NCBI GenBank assembly: GCA_026005175.1
Contig: BPKO01000002.1
Location: 382,230 to 446,229, forward strand
Source: Candidatus Tectimicrobiota bacterium
GTDB lineage: Bacteria > Tectomicrobia > Entotheonellia > Entotheonellales > Entotheonellaceae
Length of the DNA stretch: 64,000 nt
Reading direction: 5' to 3'
A program made the translations under genes and the position numbers. Shown one piece after another: positions 9,038-19,501 of the stretch; within the stretch, counting starts at the first letter, position 1, and each line of letters opens with the position of its first letter. The notes under the pieces are model-generated. The model was not told the origin of the DNA and did not search any database. It saw nothing but the letters and a program-made list of their open reading frames with translations.

Positions 9038-9118
9038 CCAGGCAAGTTCAGCCGGTTTGTTTGCCCCGGGAGCTGCCGGGGATAAAGCAAGCCGCTTCAC
9101 ATGAAAGGAGAGATGCCT

Positions 9119-10537
9119 ATGGCAGACCAGGACCTGGCTTTTACCCCGGCTTCTGTGCTGCGCGAGTGGATCGCCAGCAAGCGTGTGTCGCCGGTAGAGC
9201 TCACCGAGCTTTACTTGCAGCGCATCGAGCGCCTTGATCCGCAGCTTCACGCCTACCTCACCGTCACCCACGAGGTGGCCATCAAGCAGGCGCGGGCGGC
9301 CGAGGAGGCGGTGATGGCCGGCAAACCCCTTGGGCCGCTGCACGGCGTGCCGCTTTCCATCAAGGACCTGGAAGTCACCAAGGGCATCCGCACCACGCTG
9401 GGGTCGCTGGTGTTCAAAGACACGGTGCCGGAAGTAGACAGCATCGTCGTCGAGCGGGTGCGGCAGGCGGGGGCGGTGATTCTGGGCAAGACCAACACCC
9501 CGGAGTTTGGCCTGCGCGGCACCACGGAGAACCGCCTCGGGGAGGCCTGCCGCAATCCGTGGCAGCCGGCCTGCACTGCCGGAGGCTCCAGCGGCGGTGC
9601 GGCGGCGGCAGTGGCGGCCGGCCTCTGCGCCCTGGCCACGGGCAGCGACGGCGGCGGGTCGATCCGCATTCCGGCGAGCTTCTGCGGCATTTACGGCCTC
9701 AAGCCGACGCAGGGGCGCGTGCCGCGCTACGGTGGGCTGGGGCGCCCGGTGGTGGCGCAGTTTTCGCAGTCTGGCCCCATGGCGCGCACCGTGCGCGACG
9801 CCGCCCTCCTGCTGCAGGTGCTGGCTGGCCCGGATCCCCGTGACGTTAGCTGCCTGCGCCAGCCGCCGCCGGACTTCCTGGCGGCTCTAGAGGGCGGGGT
9901 GCGCGGGCTGCGCCTGGGGTGGAGCCCGGACCTGGGCTACGCCGCCGTTGACCCGGAAGTGGCGCAAGTGGCCCAGCAGGCAGCGCAGGTCTTTGCCGAG
10001 CTGGGCGCGCAGGTAGACGCGGTGGACGTGCGGCTCGAAGAGCCCTTTACGCCGTTCTGGACTATCTTCAGCACCAACGCCTACGCCAGCTACGGCCACC
10101 TGCTGGCCGAAAAGGGCGAGCTGCTCACTTCTTATGCCCGCGACGCCCTGGAGTTTGGCGCGCGCGTCTCGGGGGCTGACTACGCGCGGGCGCTGCTCGC
10201 TGTGGAGCAGCTGCGGGCCCAGTTTGCCACCCTGATGCAGACTTACGATCTGCTCTTGACGCCCACTACCGCGGTGCCTGCTTTTCCCGTCGAGCAGCCG
10301 CCGGCCACCATTGCTGGGCGGCAAGTCAACCCCTTGTGGGGTTACTTGCCGTTTACTTTCCCGGTGAACATGGCCGGCCACCCGGCAGCCAGCCTCCCCT
10401 GTGGCTTTTCGGCTCGCGGGCTGCCCATCGGCTTGCACCTGATCGGGCGCTGGGGCGACGAGGCGACGGTGCTGCGGGCCTCGGCGGCCTTCGAGGCCGC
10501 CCGTCCCTGGGCTGGCCAGCGGCCGCCGCTCTCTTGA
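9119..10537 (+). CDS. amidase, amidase-signature family
   Basis: A 472-residue amidase-signature hydrolase. The Ser-cisSer-Lys triad is visible as Lys82 (PLSIKDLEV), Ser157 (TAGGSSGGAA) and Ser181 (DGGGSIRIPAS). The motif GKTNTPEFG at about 123-131 and the Gly-rich signature are intact and the length is typical for bacterial amidases acting on carboxamides. The start at 9119 is chosen because AAAGGAG ends eight bases upstream; ATG 9113 is possible but less well spaced. A 240-base region with nested palindromes lies upstream, so control at the leader is likely. GatA of the tRNA amidotransferase has the same fold, but no gatB or gatC neighbour exists, so a catabolic amidase is favoured. Confidence 0.88.
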   Translation: MADQDLAFTPASVLREWIASKRVSPVELTELYLQRIERLDPQLHAYLTVTHEVAIKQARAAEEAVMAGKPLGPLHGVPLSIKDLEVTKGIRTTLGSLVFKDTVPEVDSIVVERVRQAGAVILGKTNTPEFGLRGTTENRLGEACRNPWQPACTAGGSSGGAAAAVAAGLCALATGSDGGGSIRIPASFCGIYGLKPTQGRVPRYGGLGRPVVAQFSQSGPMARTVRDAALLLQVLAGPDPRDVSCLRQPPPDFLAALEGGVRGLRLGWSPDLGYAAVDPEVAQVAQQAAQVFAELGAQVDAVDVRLEEPFTPFWTIFSTNAYASYGHLLAEKGELLTSYARDALEFGARVSGADYARALLAVEQLRAQFATLMQTYDLLLTPTTAVPAFPVEQPPATIAGRQVNPLWGYLPFTFPVNMAGHPAASLPCGFSARGLPIGLHLIGRWGDEATVLRASAAFEAARPWAGQRPPLS

Positions 10538-10540
10538 GGG

Positions 10541-11335
10541 TCAGGAAAAGGCGGCATTCAAGCGCTCGAGCTGCGCGGCAGAAAGGCGCCAGCCCGACGC
10601 CCCGCAGTTTTCTTCGATGCGCTCGCGGCGGTTGGACTTGGGAATGGCGATGACGTTGGGGTGGGCGATGCACCAGTTGAGCGCCACCTGGGCCAGGGTC
10701 TTGTTCACTTCGCGGGCGACGGCAGCCAGGACCTGCATGCGCGGCTGGGAGGAAGGCACGGCGAGGCGGCCGTCATCTAGCGGGGTGTAAGCAATCACGG
10801 TGATACCCTGCTGCTGGCAGTAAGGCAGCAGCTCGCGCTCGATGTCGCGGCGGTTGAGATTGTACAGCACCTGGTTGGACACGATGGGGTGGTGGCGCGC
10901 CGCCGCCTGGGCCTGCTGCAGCGCCTGGAGGGAAAAGTTGCTGACCCCCAAAAAGCGCACCTGCCCGCGATCCACCAGGGTCTCCATGGCGCGCAGGGTT
11001 TCGGCGATAGGCACGCGCGGGTTGGGCCAGTGGATCTGGTAGAGGTCGATCACCGAAGTGCCCAGACGGCGCAGGCTGGCTTCGGCGGCACGCAGCACGT
11101 CATCGTAGCGCAGATGGGCGGCGGAGACTTTGGTGGCCAGGAATACCTGCTCGCGGCAGTCCCGGAGGGCTTCGCCGACGACTTCCTCGGTGCCGTAGAT
11201 CTCGGCCGTGTCGATGAGCCGCGCGCCCAGGGCGATGCCGTGGCGCAGTGGCTCGACGCCGCCGCGGTAGCGCCAGGTCCCCAGGCCGATCTCAGGCACC
11301 AAGACGCCGGTGTTGCCAAGCGGTTTGTATTCCAT
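10541..11335 (-). CDS. aldo/keto reductase
   Basis: A 264-residue NADPH-dependent oxidoreductase with the (beta/alpha)8 aldo/keto reductase fold. The catalytic tetrad is complete: Asp42 and Tyr47 in IDTAEIYG, Lys69 in ATKVS, His102 in LYQIHWPNP. The C-terminal IPKSNRRERIEEN is the cofactor phosphate-binding signature. The start MEYKPLGNTG is the usual family N-terminus. It converges with the amidase (three bases between stops) and is divergent from the nucleoside transporter. Physiological substrate unknown; a carbonyl metabolite or detoxification role is usual. Confidence 0.9.
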   Translation of the reverse strand: MEYKPLGNTGVLVPEIGLGTWRYRGGVEPLRHGIALGARLIDTAEIYGTEEVVGEALRDCREQVFLATKVSAAHLRYDDVLRAAEASLRRLGTSVIDLYQIHWPNPRVPIAETLRAMETLVDRGQVRFLGVSNFSLQALQQAQAAARHHPIVSNQVLYNLNRRDIERELLPYCQQQGITVIAYTPLDDGRLAVPSSQPRMQVLAAVAREVNKTLAQVALNWCIAHPNVIAIPKSNRRERIEENCGASGWRLSAAQLERLNAAFS

Positions 11336-11413
11336 GGCCGGTGCTCCTCAGGTTGACGCGTCTGCCTGCCTGCTCGCTTCCAGCATAGAGCGCTGGCGGT
11401 GGCCGTGCAAGCC

Positions 11414-11442
11414 TTGCCGTCGTACGGCTCGCGTGCTATGGT
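11414..11442 (+). promoter_or_regulatory. sigma70-type promoter, extended -10, for the nucleoside transporter
   Basis: TTGCCG (11414-11419) and TATGGT (11437-11442) are 17 bases apart and the -10 is preceded by TGC, giving an extended -10 element. The transporter starts at 11503. Confidence 0.5.
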
Positions 11443-11502
11443 GACCAGGACGGGTTCTCTGCACCTGTGGCCAAGTGCCTTGACGAGGCACGGTAGATCC
11501 CT

Positions 11503-12762
11503 ATGCCCGTTGTGCACAGCGCCTTCGGCTACCTGCTGCTGCTTGCCCTGGCCTGGCTGCTGGGGCGCCGCTCGCGGCGCCTCCCCTGGAAAACGGTGGT
11601 GGTGGCCACCTTGCTGCAGGTGGGGGTGGCTGGCGTGCTGCTGCGCACCGGGCTGCGGCGGGTGCTGTTTGAGCTTATTGGCACCCTGACCGAGGTGCTA
11701 CAGACCACTGCCTTGCAGGCCAACCGCTCGCTGCTCTTTGTCGGCGTCAGCAACCGCCGCTTCACCGAGACCTACGGGCCGATGATTGCCCTTGAGATTA
11801 TGGCCATTCTCGTCTTTGTGGCGGCGGTGGCGCGGCTCCTCTACCACTATGGCGTGCTGCCCTGGCTCATTGCCCGCTTAAGCCGCGCCATGCAGGCGCT
11901 GCTGGGCATCAGCGCTGCCGAGAGCGTGGCGGTGGCCGCCAACATTTTCCTGGGCATGACCGAGGCGCCGCTGCTGGTGCGGCCGTACGTGGCGCGCATG
12001 ACCGAAAGCGAGCTCTTCTGCCTGATGACTGCCGGGCTGGCCACCATTGCTGGCACGGTGATGGTGCTTTATGCCAGCATGCTGCAGCAAGCCCATCCCG
12101 ACATTGCCGGCCACCTTTTTACTGCCTCGCTCATCAGTGCCCCGGCGGCTATTGCCGTGGCCAAGCTCATGGTTCCCGAGACCGGGGTGCCGGAGACCGC
12201 TGGCAAGCGGGTGACGCTGTGGCGCGAAGACACCGTCAACGGCATCGATGCGGTGACGCGCGGGGCGGCCGAGGGCATGCAGCTGGTCATCAACATCATT
12301 GCCATGCTCATTGCCTTCATCGGGCTGGTGGCGCTGTGTAACTGGGGCATCGGCGCGCTGGACCGCTGGGTCAACGGGGCGCAGGCCGGCAGCTGGAGCC
12401 TGCAGGCCGCCGCCGGCTGGGTCTTTCGCCCCCTGGTGTGGCTGATGGGCATTCCCTGGTCGGAGACGGCACCCGTGGCCAAGCTCATGGGGCTCAAGAC
12501 GATCCTCAACGAGTTTGTGGCTTACGTCGAGCTTTCGGCCCTCATGCGCGGCCCGCATCCGCTCAGCGAGCGCCACTTCCTCATCACCACCTACGCCTTG
12601 TGCGGCTTTGCCAACTTCGGCTCGGTGGCCATTTTGCTTGGCGGCGTCGGCGGCATCGCGCCGAGCCGGCGGCAGGACCTTGCCCGCCTGGGCCTTCTCT
12701 CCCTCATTGGGGGCACCCTGGCCACCCTGCTCACCGGCGCCGTGGCCGGCCTCTACGTCTGA
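11503..12762 (+). CDS. concentrative nucleoside transporter (CNT/NupC-like)
   Basis: A 419-residue inner-membrane transporter importing nucleosides with Na+ or H+. The family hallmarks are present: FVGVSNRRFTETYGPMIALEIMAILVFV, given here only in short parts such as LLFVGVSN and TYGPMIALEIM, then AESVAVAANIFLGMTEAPLLVRPY, seen as SVAVAANIFLGMTEAP, and a C-terminal YALCGFANFGSVAI with GGVGGIAPSRR. About ten hydrophobic helices are visible. ATG 11503 gives the natural short hydrophobic N-terminus. A promoter with extended -10 lies 60 bases upstream. Neighbours give no pathway clue; it may salvage nucleosides released in the environment. Confidence 0.9.
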   Translation: MPVVHSAFGYLLLLALAWLLGRRSRRLPWKTVVVATLLQVGVAGVLLRTGLRRVLFELIGTLTEVLQTTALQANRSLLFVGVSNRRFTETYGPMIALEIMAILVFVAAVARLLYHYGVLPWLIARLSRAMQALLGISAAESVAVAANIFLGMTEAPLLVRPYVARMTESELFCLMTAGLATIAGTVMVLYASMLQQAHPDIAGHLFTASLISAPAAIAVAKLMVPETGVPETAGKRVTLWREDTVNGIDAVTRGAAEGMQLVINIIAMLIAFIGLVALCNWGIGALDRWVNGAQAGSWSLQAAAGWVFRPLVWLMGIPWSETAPVAKLMGLKTILNEFVAYVELSALMRGPHPLSERHFLITTYALCGFANFGSVAILLGGVGGIAPSRRQDLARLGLLSLIGGTLATLLTGAVAGLYV

Positions 12763-12838
12763 GCATTGCGGCTTTACAAGATAAAGTCTGGCCGCACTCC
12801 TGCCGATAGAAGGGAAGAACCCTAAGGGAGTGCGGACC

Positions 12839-13339
12839 ATGGCGCAGGTGCAGGAAAAAGGCGGCCCTGTCACCACTAGAGCCTTCGTCAACGAGCGACA
12901 CGAGGCCACCATTGTCTGTCCGGAGTGCGGGCGCTGGAAAACCATCGATACCACGCCGTTTGCCGCCCTGGCGCGGCCGCTGCGGGTCAAGTGCGGCTGT
13001 GCGTTGACGTTCTATGTGATCCTGGAGCGGCGCCGCTTCTATCGCAAAAAGACCGACTTGCCCGGCACCTATGTCAAAATCGGGGTGCCCGAGGCTACCC
13101 CGGAGCCCATGCGGGTGGAGAACCTCTCTTTGGGGGGGGTGGGGTTTCGCACCCGCTACCGGCACGATCTCAAGGTAAACGACGTGCTGGAAGTGCGCTT
13201 TGTGCTCGATACCGCCCGCCGTCCTGAAATCGTGCGCACGGTGATCGTTCGCAATGTGGACGATCGCTACATCGGGGCAGAGTTCCGCGAGCCGGATCCT
13301 TACGATGAAGAACTCGGCGGTTACCTTGCGCCTGACTGA
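12839..13339 (+). CDS. PilZ-domain protein with N-terminal Cys motif
   Basis: A 166-residue cytosolic c-di-GMP effector candidate. The PilZ signature is split as RRRFYRK (64-70, the arginine-rich c-di-GMP motif) and NLSLGG (95-100), followed by a beta-rich domain ending at about 150. The N-terminal part holds CPEC (27-30) and CGC (52-54), which could bind a metal as in other PilZ proteins of this architecture. The start at 12839 has AAGGGAG eight bases upstream; the alternative GTG at 12830 lies inside that site. No partner gene for motility or secretion is adjacent, so the output is unknown. It precedes a nucleotide cyclase gene by 155 bases on the same strand. Confidence 0.88.
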   Translation: MAQVQEKGGPVTTRAFVNERHEATIVCPECGRWKTIDTTPFAALARPLRVKCGCALTFYVILERRRFYRKKTDLPGTYVKIGVPEATPEPMRVENLSLGGVGFRTRYRHDLKVNDVLEVRFVLDTARRPEIVRTVIVRNVDDRYIGAEFREPDPYDEELGGYLAPD

Positions 13340-13457
13340 GGCGCCGCGGCTTCGCCCTGGCAGCTGCCACTTCCGGCGTGGCGGTGCCGGTGCCGGTGCC
13401 TGAGGGGCAGACGGTTGTCTCTCTCCACAGGGTCCCCATACCGGATGGCTGCCTGCT

Positions 13458-13473
13458 CTGCCCGGTAGGGCAG
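13458..13473 (+). promoter_or_regulatory. small hairpin in the leader of the TPR-cyclase gene
   Basis: CTGCCC (13458-13463) pairs with GGGCAG (13468-13473) around a GGTA loop, seven bases upstream of the GAGGA ribosome site. A threefold GGTGCC repeat lies at 13383-13400 in the same leader. Function unknown. Confidence 0.3.
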
Positions 13474-13494
13474 GCATGAAGAGGACTGCCCTTC

Positions 13495-16405
13495 ATGGCC
13501 GAGGTCGAGCACCTGGAGGCCCTGCTGCGGCAAGGGCGTCGCGAGGAAGCCCTCGCTGCGGCACGCCAGCATCTGGCTACGGCTGCGGCGGCTGAGAAGG
13601 CAGCCCTCTGTTACTTTCTGGGCGCCTGCTTGCTTGCGCAACAAGACGAAGCCGCCTGGGCGGAGGGGGAAGCGTACCTGGAGCAGGCCAAGGCGCTCTA
13701 CCTCCAGCTGGGCCAGACGGAGCAGGCGGCACTGGCCTTGGCCGAGCAGGCGCGGCGCGCCCTCCACAGCGGCAGCGCTGCGGCCCTGCAAGCGGCGCTC
13801 AAAACCCTGGACCTGGCGCAGGCGCTTCAGGGCGAAGCGACGGGGAAGGCCGCTGCCCGCATTGCCCACTACCGCGCCGTAAGCTATGACCAGCTAGGAG
13901 ACAAGGCGCGGGCCTTTGAGTACTTCATGCGCGCTTACGAGCTGGCCCAGGATGAAGCCGAGGCCGCCCGTATCCTCGACGATCTTGGTCTCTATTACGC
14001 CTCCATCGGCAAAAGGCGCCTGGCCCGCTCCTGCCTGCGACAGGCCATGGCCAAAAAGGTGGCGGTGGGCGACCAGCAGGGACAAGCCCGCACCGCGGGG
14101 CGACTTGGCCGGCTGCTCCTTGAGGCCGGGGACATGGCCGCAGCGGTGACTGCCCTCGAGCAGGCCCTCGAGCTCGCCGAGGCGGTGGATGACGCCTACG
14201 AGCTGGCATGGGACTACTGCAGCCTGGCCCGCGCTTATATGGGCATGCAGGCCTACGCCCGTGCCGCCGCGTGTCTTGAGCGTGGTCTTGCGCTGGCCAC
14301 CCGCCACGGCTTTGCCACGCATATCGCAGCAGCACACATCGGCCGTGCCGAGCTCTTGCTGTGTCAGGGAGACGCCACGGCGGCCCTTGCCGTGCTACGG
14401 CAGCACGCCATTCCCGAACTCCGTGCCCGGCAACAGCCGCGGGAACTCGCCGCCGCCTACCACCTCGAAGGGCGCATTCTGGCGCGTCTAGGCCAGCACC
14501 ACGAGGCCGTGTCGGCGCTGCGTGAAGCCATCCTCCTCTACCACCAGCACCTGTGCCCTTGTGAGCAGGCCACGGTGACTCTGACCCTGGCGCGGCTTTA
14601 CATCGCCATGCGCTGCCCCGAGGAAGCCAAGGCCGCAGTGCGCGCCGTCGTCGAGATGGCCGAGACGCTGGGCCATACCCAGCTGGTGCGGGAAGCCGAT
14701 GAGCTGCTTGAGCAACTCGATCCCAAAGAAGCCGTGCAGCGCGCCTTTCGCCGCCTGACCGGCCAGGAGGCAGGCGGGCAGACCTTTCTCCTGGGCGGGC
14801 AGCGCGAAGAGCTCACCGTGCTGGCTTCGGACATCGTCGGCTTTACCGCTTACGCCATGCTGCAGGACCTGCAGGCGGTAACGCAGACCCTCAACGACTA
14901 CTTTGCCCTCATGACCGAGGTCATCCGGCGCCACCACGGCTACGTCGACAAGTACGCCGGGGACGGCTTACTGGCCATCTTCCGCCCTTTGCCCGGCGCC
15001 GCCCACCACGCCCACCGTGCCGTGCAGGCGGCCATGGCCATGCTCGACCGGCTGCACGACCTCAACCGCGAGCGGGCCATCCTTGGCCAGGAAGCGCTGC
15101 GCATTCGCATCGGCATCAGCTCCGGCGAAGCCATCCTCGGCAACATCGGCTGCTACGGCAAGATGGACTACACCGCGGTGGGGCCGCCGGTGATCCTCGC
15201 TTCGCGCCTGGAGGAATATGCGGCCGCCAATACCATCTGCATCAGCGAGGAGACGCACGCCCTGCTGGGCGGCCACTTCCACGTGGTGCCGCTGCCTTCC
15301 TTTACCCCCAAGGGCTTTCCCACGCCGCAGCGCGTCTGGCAGGTGCTGGGCAACCGCCCGCTGCTCAAGTACCCGGTTGCCTTCATGCCGCGGGACGCCG
15401 CGGCGTCCCTGCCGCCGGGGGCGATCGCCCTCAAAGTGCCGCTGCCGGCGCTTGAGGGGGCACCGGTGCTGACCTTTGCGGCACGAGAGGCGACTGCCTC
15501 GGTGGCGGCGCAGGTCTATGCCAATCCTGACCGCATTCGACACTACGCCGAAAGCGCCGGCAAGCAGGTTCACTTGCTCATGCCGCAGCAGCCCGACTTT
15601 GACACGGTGGTTGCCGCTTACCTGGTACAGGAGATCCTCGAAGCCGGCACCCTGCCGCGGGGTGCCAAGGCCCTGGTCGACTACGCCGGGCACGTGCTCG
15701 CCGATACCCTCCCGCCGCCTGCCGCCTGGTGGAACACTCCCTATGGCGTGGTGCTGGGCATCTGGGGGCGCAACGCCCGCTACTGTGCCGAGCATGGCCT
15801 GGGACCAGAGCAGCAGGATCTGTACAGCCTCCAGCGCCTCTTTTACTTCCTCCAGTATCTCCTTGGCCGCCTGGTTGCCGGCGTCGACCTCTTGCGTCCC
15901 GAGGCCAACCCGCCCCTGTTTGCCGACGGATTCCCGTTCCGCCCGCCGTTTGAGCGCGAGCGGGCGTTTGTCAAGCGCGACTACGAGGCTTATCAGCATG
16001 ATCTGACGTACGCCACCGTGTTTAACTTGCCACCGGCCACGGGGCCTTCTGCCACGGCAGTGGCGGTCGAAGCCCCCACCAGCACCCTGTTTGCTTTCTG
16101 GGGCCCACCACGACACCGGCCGCACGGAGAGCGGGTTTGCCCTGGTGCTTGTCTATACGGCAGGCCACTGCTGCCTGACCGTACGGCTGCCGCTGCGCCC
16201 AAGGCTTGCCGCCTTGTGCCAGGCCCTGGCGCAGGCCGAGCAGTCCCGATGGTGCCAGGCGGGCCTGGAGCCGCCGGCTGGCCCCCTCTGGCAAATACAA
16301 GCGCAGCCCGGGGTGGCCAGTCTGGAGCCCGCAGCCGGCAGCACCCGTCTCTCCCGAGAGGAACTCATCGCGGTGCTGCGCGATCCCGCCTCCTGGGAAG
16401 CCTAA
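13495..16405 (+). CDS. TPR / class III cyclase-like / DHH-like fusion protein, one frame break
   Basis: About 969 residues after one correction. Residues 1-425 are TPR-like helical repeats. Residues about 440-610 form a class III cyclase domain: metal aspartates are present (ASDIVGFT, YAGDGLLAIF), but the usual VNLAARLE reads VILASRLE, so the transition-state Asn is replaced by Ile while Arg remains. Activity is therefore doubtful. The region after about 660 carries HLLMPQQPDFDTVVAAYLV and ALVDYAGHVLAD, which weakly recall the Asp-rich motifs of DHH phosphoesterases; this is a tentative match. The break is in the G run 16100-16103. Removing one G joins FAFW to HHDTGRTESGFALVL and leads to the stop at 16403-16405. 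GAGGA precedes the start by nine bases. Confidence 0.75.
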
Positions 16406-16449
16406 CCTTGCCGGCGGGCAGCCGTCTTGTAGGCATCGCGCAGCAAGCG

Positions 16450-16502
16450 TGCTAAGATCCGCAAGCGCTTTGTGGCCTTGCGTGCAGGAAAAAAGTGCAC
16501 GC
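16450..16502 (+). promoter_or_regulatory. possible extended -10 and hairpin upstream of the MFS gene
   Basis: TGCTAAGAT at 16450-16458 matches the extended -10 form seen elsewhere in the window, without a convincing -35. A perfect 7-bp stem (16480-16486 with 16496-16502) closes an A-rich nine-base loop. It could be an operator or a leader hairpin for the gene starting at 16564. Confidence 0.3.
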
Positions 16503-16563
16503 GAGGCGGCGTCCGACCCGGTCGCCTCACCTGGCGTGGCGGCCACAGCTTGCGGAGGAAGCC

Positions 16564-17820
16564 GTGCGGCCACCGCTACCCACAGCCGGCGTCTCTTTCC
16601 CGCACCTGGTGGGGCGGGTCTTTGTCCCCTTTGCCTGCGGCTACTTTCTGTCATACCTCTTCCGTACCGTCAACGCGGTAATTGCCGCCGATTTGGTGCA
16701 GGCCGTAGGCCTCACGGCCGCCCAGCTAGGGCTGCTGACGAGCGTGTACTTTCTTACCTTTGCTGCCTGTCAGCTGCCCCTGGGCGTGCTGCTCGACCGC
16801 TACGGCCCGCGGCGGGTGGAGGCGGCACTGCTGCTGGTGGCGGCGCTGGGGGCCCTGCTGTTTGGACTGGGCACACGTCCCGAAACGCTCGTCCTGGGTC
16901 GCGCCCTCATTGGCATCGGCGTTTCAGGGTGTTTAATGGCGGCCTTCAAGGCCTTTGTCCTGTGGTTTCCGGCGCCCCAGCTGCCGCTGGTCAACGGCTG
17001 TATCATGGCCTGCGGGGGACTAGGGGCCCTCATGGCCACGGCGCCGGTAGAGGCGCTGCTGCATCTCACGAGCTGGCGCGGTCTTTTCCTGGGGCTGGCC
17101 GGGGTGACCCTGGCGGTGGCCGGACTTCTTTTTGCTGCGGTGCCGGAGCACCCTGCAGGGCGTACCACCTCCGGCTTGGCTGCCGAAGTCCGCGGCGTGA
17201 TCACCGTGTTTCGCAGTCACTTTTTCTGGCGCCTGGCGCCGATCACCACTCTGGCCAATGCCGCCCTCTTCAGCCTCCAGGGCCTGTGGGCTGGCCCCTG
17301 GCTGCGCGACGTGGCCGGCTTGGAGCGCCAGGCAGTGGCCACCCATCTCTTTGTCATCGCCGCGGCCCTGCTCTGCGGATACTTGGCCCTGGGCGCCCTG
17401 GCCAGTCGCTTGCAGCGGCGTGGCCTTCCTCAAGGCCTGGTGGTCGGCGGCGGCCTGCTGGTTTTTCTGGTCGTCCAGGGGCTGCTCGCTTACGGTGTCA
17501 CTGCTGCCACCGCGGTGCTGTGGGGAATTTTTGGTTTCTGCGGTGCGGCGGCCATTTTGCCCTACGCGCTGGTTTCGCAGCACTTCCCCGCCGCGCTGGC
17601 CGGACGGGCCAACACGGCCCTCAACGTGCTGGTCTTTGTCGCCGCCTTTCTCTGCCAGTACGGCATGGGAGCCATGATCGCCTTGTGGCCGCCGGCGGCT
17701 GGCGGGGGCTACGTGCTGGCGGCGTACCGCGCCAGTTTTGGCGCGCTCTTGGGACTCCAGGCCCTGGCATACTTGTGGATGGTGTGGCCAAGACACGATG
17801 GGACGAGGAGGACAAGATGA
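16564..17820 (+). CDS. MFS transporter
   Basis: A 418-residue inner-membrane carrier with about 12 hydrophobic segments. The loop-2 motif LLDRYGPRRVEAA and an early RTVNAVIAADL are typical of the MFS_1 group that includes organic-anion and nitrate/nitrite-type porters. GTG 16564 is taken as start because GGAGGAA lies six bases upstream; 23 earlier codons are low-complexity and arginine-rich. The stop overlaps the start of the DUF423 gene in an ATGA, so the two are translationally coupled. The substrate is unknown. Confidence 0.85.
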   Translation: MRPPLPTAGVSFPHLVGRVFVPFACGYFLSYLFRTVNAVIAADLVQAVGLTAAQLGLLTSVYFLTFAACQLPLGVLLDRYGPRRVEAALLLVAALGALLFGLGTRPETLVLGRALIGIGVSGCLMAAFKAFVLWFPAPQLPLVNGCIMACGGLGALMATAPVEALLHLTSWRGLFLGLAGVTLAVAGLLFAAVPEHPAGRTTSGLAAEVRGVITVFRSHFFWRLAPITTLANAALFSLQGLWAGPWLRDVAGLERQAVATHLFVIAAALLCGYLALGALASRLQRRGLPQGLVVGGGLLVFLVVQGLLAYGVTAATAVLWGIFGFCGAAAILPYALVSQHFPAALAGRANTALNVLVFVAAFLCQYGMGAMIALWPPAAGGGYVLAAYRASFGALLGLQALAYLWMVWPRHDGTRRTR

Positions 17821-18180
17821 GCACGACGGCATGCCTGCGCCTGGCAGCGATTTGTGGCTTTGCCGCCGTGGCCCTGGGGGCCTTCGGGGCTCACGGCCTG
17901 CGCCCGCTGCTGGCGGCCCATCACACCGAGGCGCTGTGGGACAAGGCGGTGCTCTACCACTTCGTACACAGCCTGGCCTTGCTGGCGCTGGCGCTGCGCG
18001 AGCCGGTGCCGACAGGGGCGGTGGTGAGCTTCTTGCTGGGCATCGTGCTGTTTAGCGGCAGCCTCTACGTGCTTGCTGTTACCAACCTGCGCTGGCTGGG
18101 TGCCATCACACCCTTAGGGGGGACCAGCTTCCTGGTGGGCTGGGGCCTGGGCAGCACTGAGCGCCGGGAGCGGGCGGTAA
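17817..18180 (+). CDS. DUF423 (YgdD-like) small membrane protein, one frame break
   Basis: About 120 residues after correction. DUF423 proteins are four-helix inner-membrane proteins of unknown role. Hallmarks are GAFGAHGLRP near the N-terminus, HFVHSLALLALAL, GIVLFSGSLYVLA and LGAITPLGGTSFLVGW. In the raw sequence the frame stays open far into the acyl-CoA dehydrogenase gene. Removing one G from the run 18142-18145 gives the expected short C-terminus ending AWAALSAGSGR and a stop at 18178-18180. It begins in an ATGA overlap with the upstream MFS gene. Confidence 0.82.
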
Positions 18181-18194
18181 GCCACGCGGCAGGC

Positions 18195-18223
18195 TTGACA
18201 GCGGGGGGAAAGGCTTCTATCGT
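18195..18223 (+). promoter_or_regulatory. sigma70-type promoter for acyl-CoA dehydrogenase
   Basis: TTGACA (18195-18200, perfect -35) and TATCGT (18218-18223) are 17 bases apart, 48 bases before the start codon at 18272. Confidence 0.55.
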
Positions 18224-18271
18224 CGAGAGGCCAGGTGGGAAGCAGCGACGTTCACGAGTGAGGAGAGCGCC

Positions 18272-19486
<1,215 letters not shown>

Positions 19487-19501
19487 CGGGGGAGGCAGGG
19501 G

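Noticed and set aside
9119..10537. Assigning the amidase as GatA of glutamyl-tRNA amidotransferase
   Set aside because: No gatB or gatC neighbour, and the flanking genes are catabolic or transport genes.
13383..13400. Threefold GGTGCC repeat as a functional or slippage-controlled repeat
   Set aside because: Only 18 bases, in a leader, with no coding frame affected; likely chance in GC-rich DNA.
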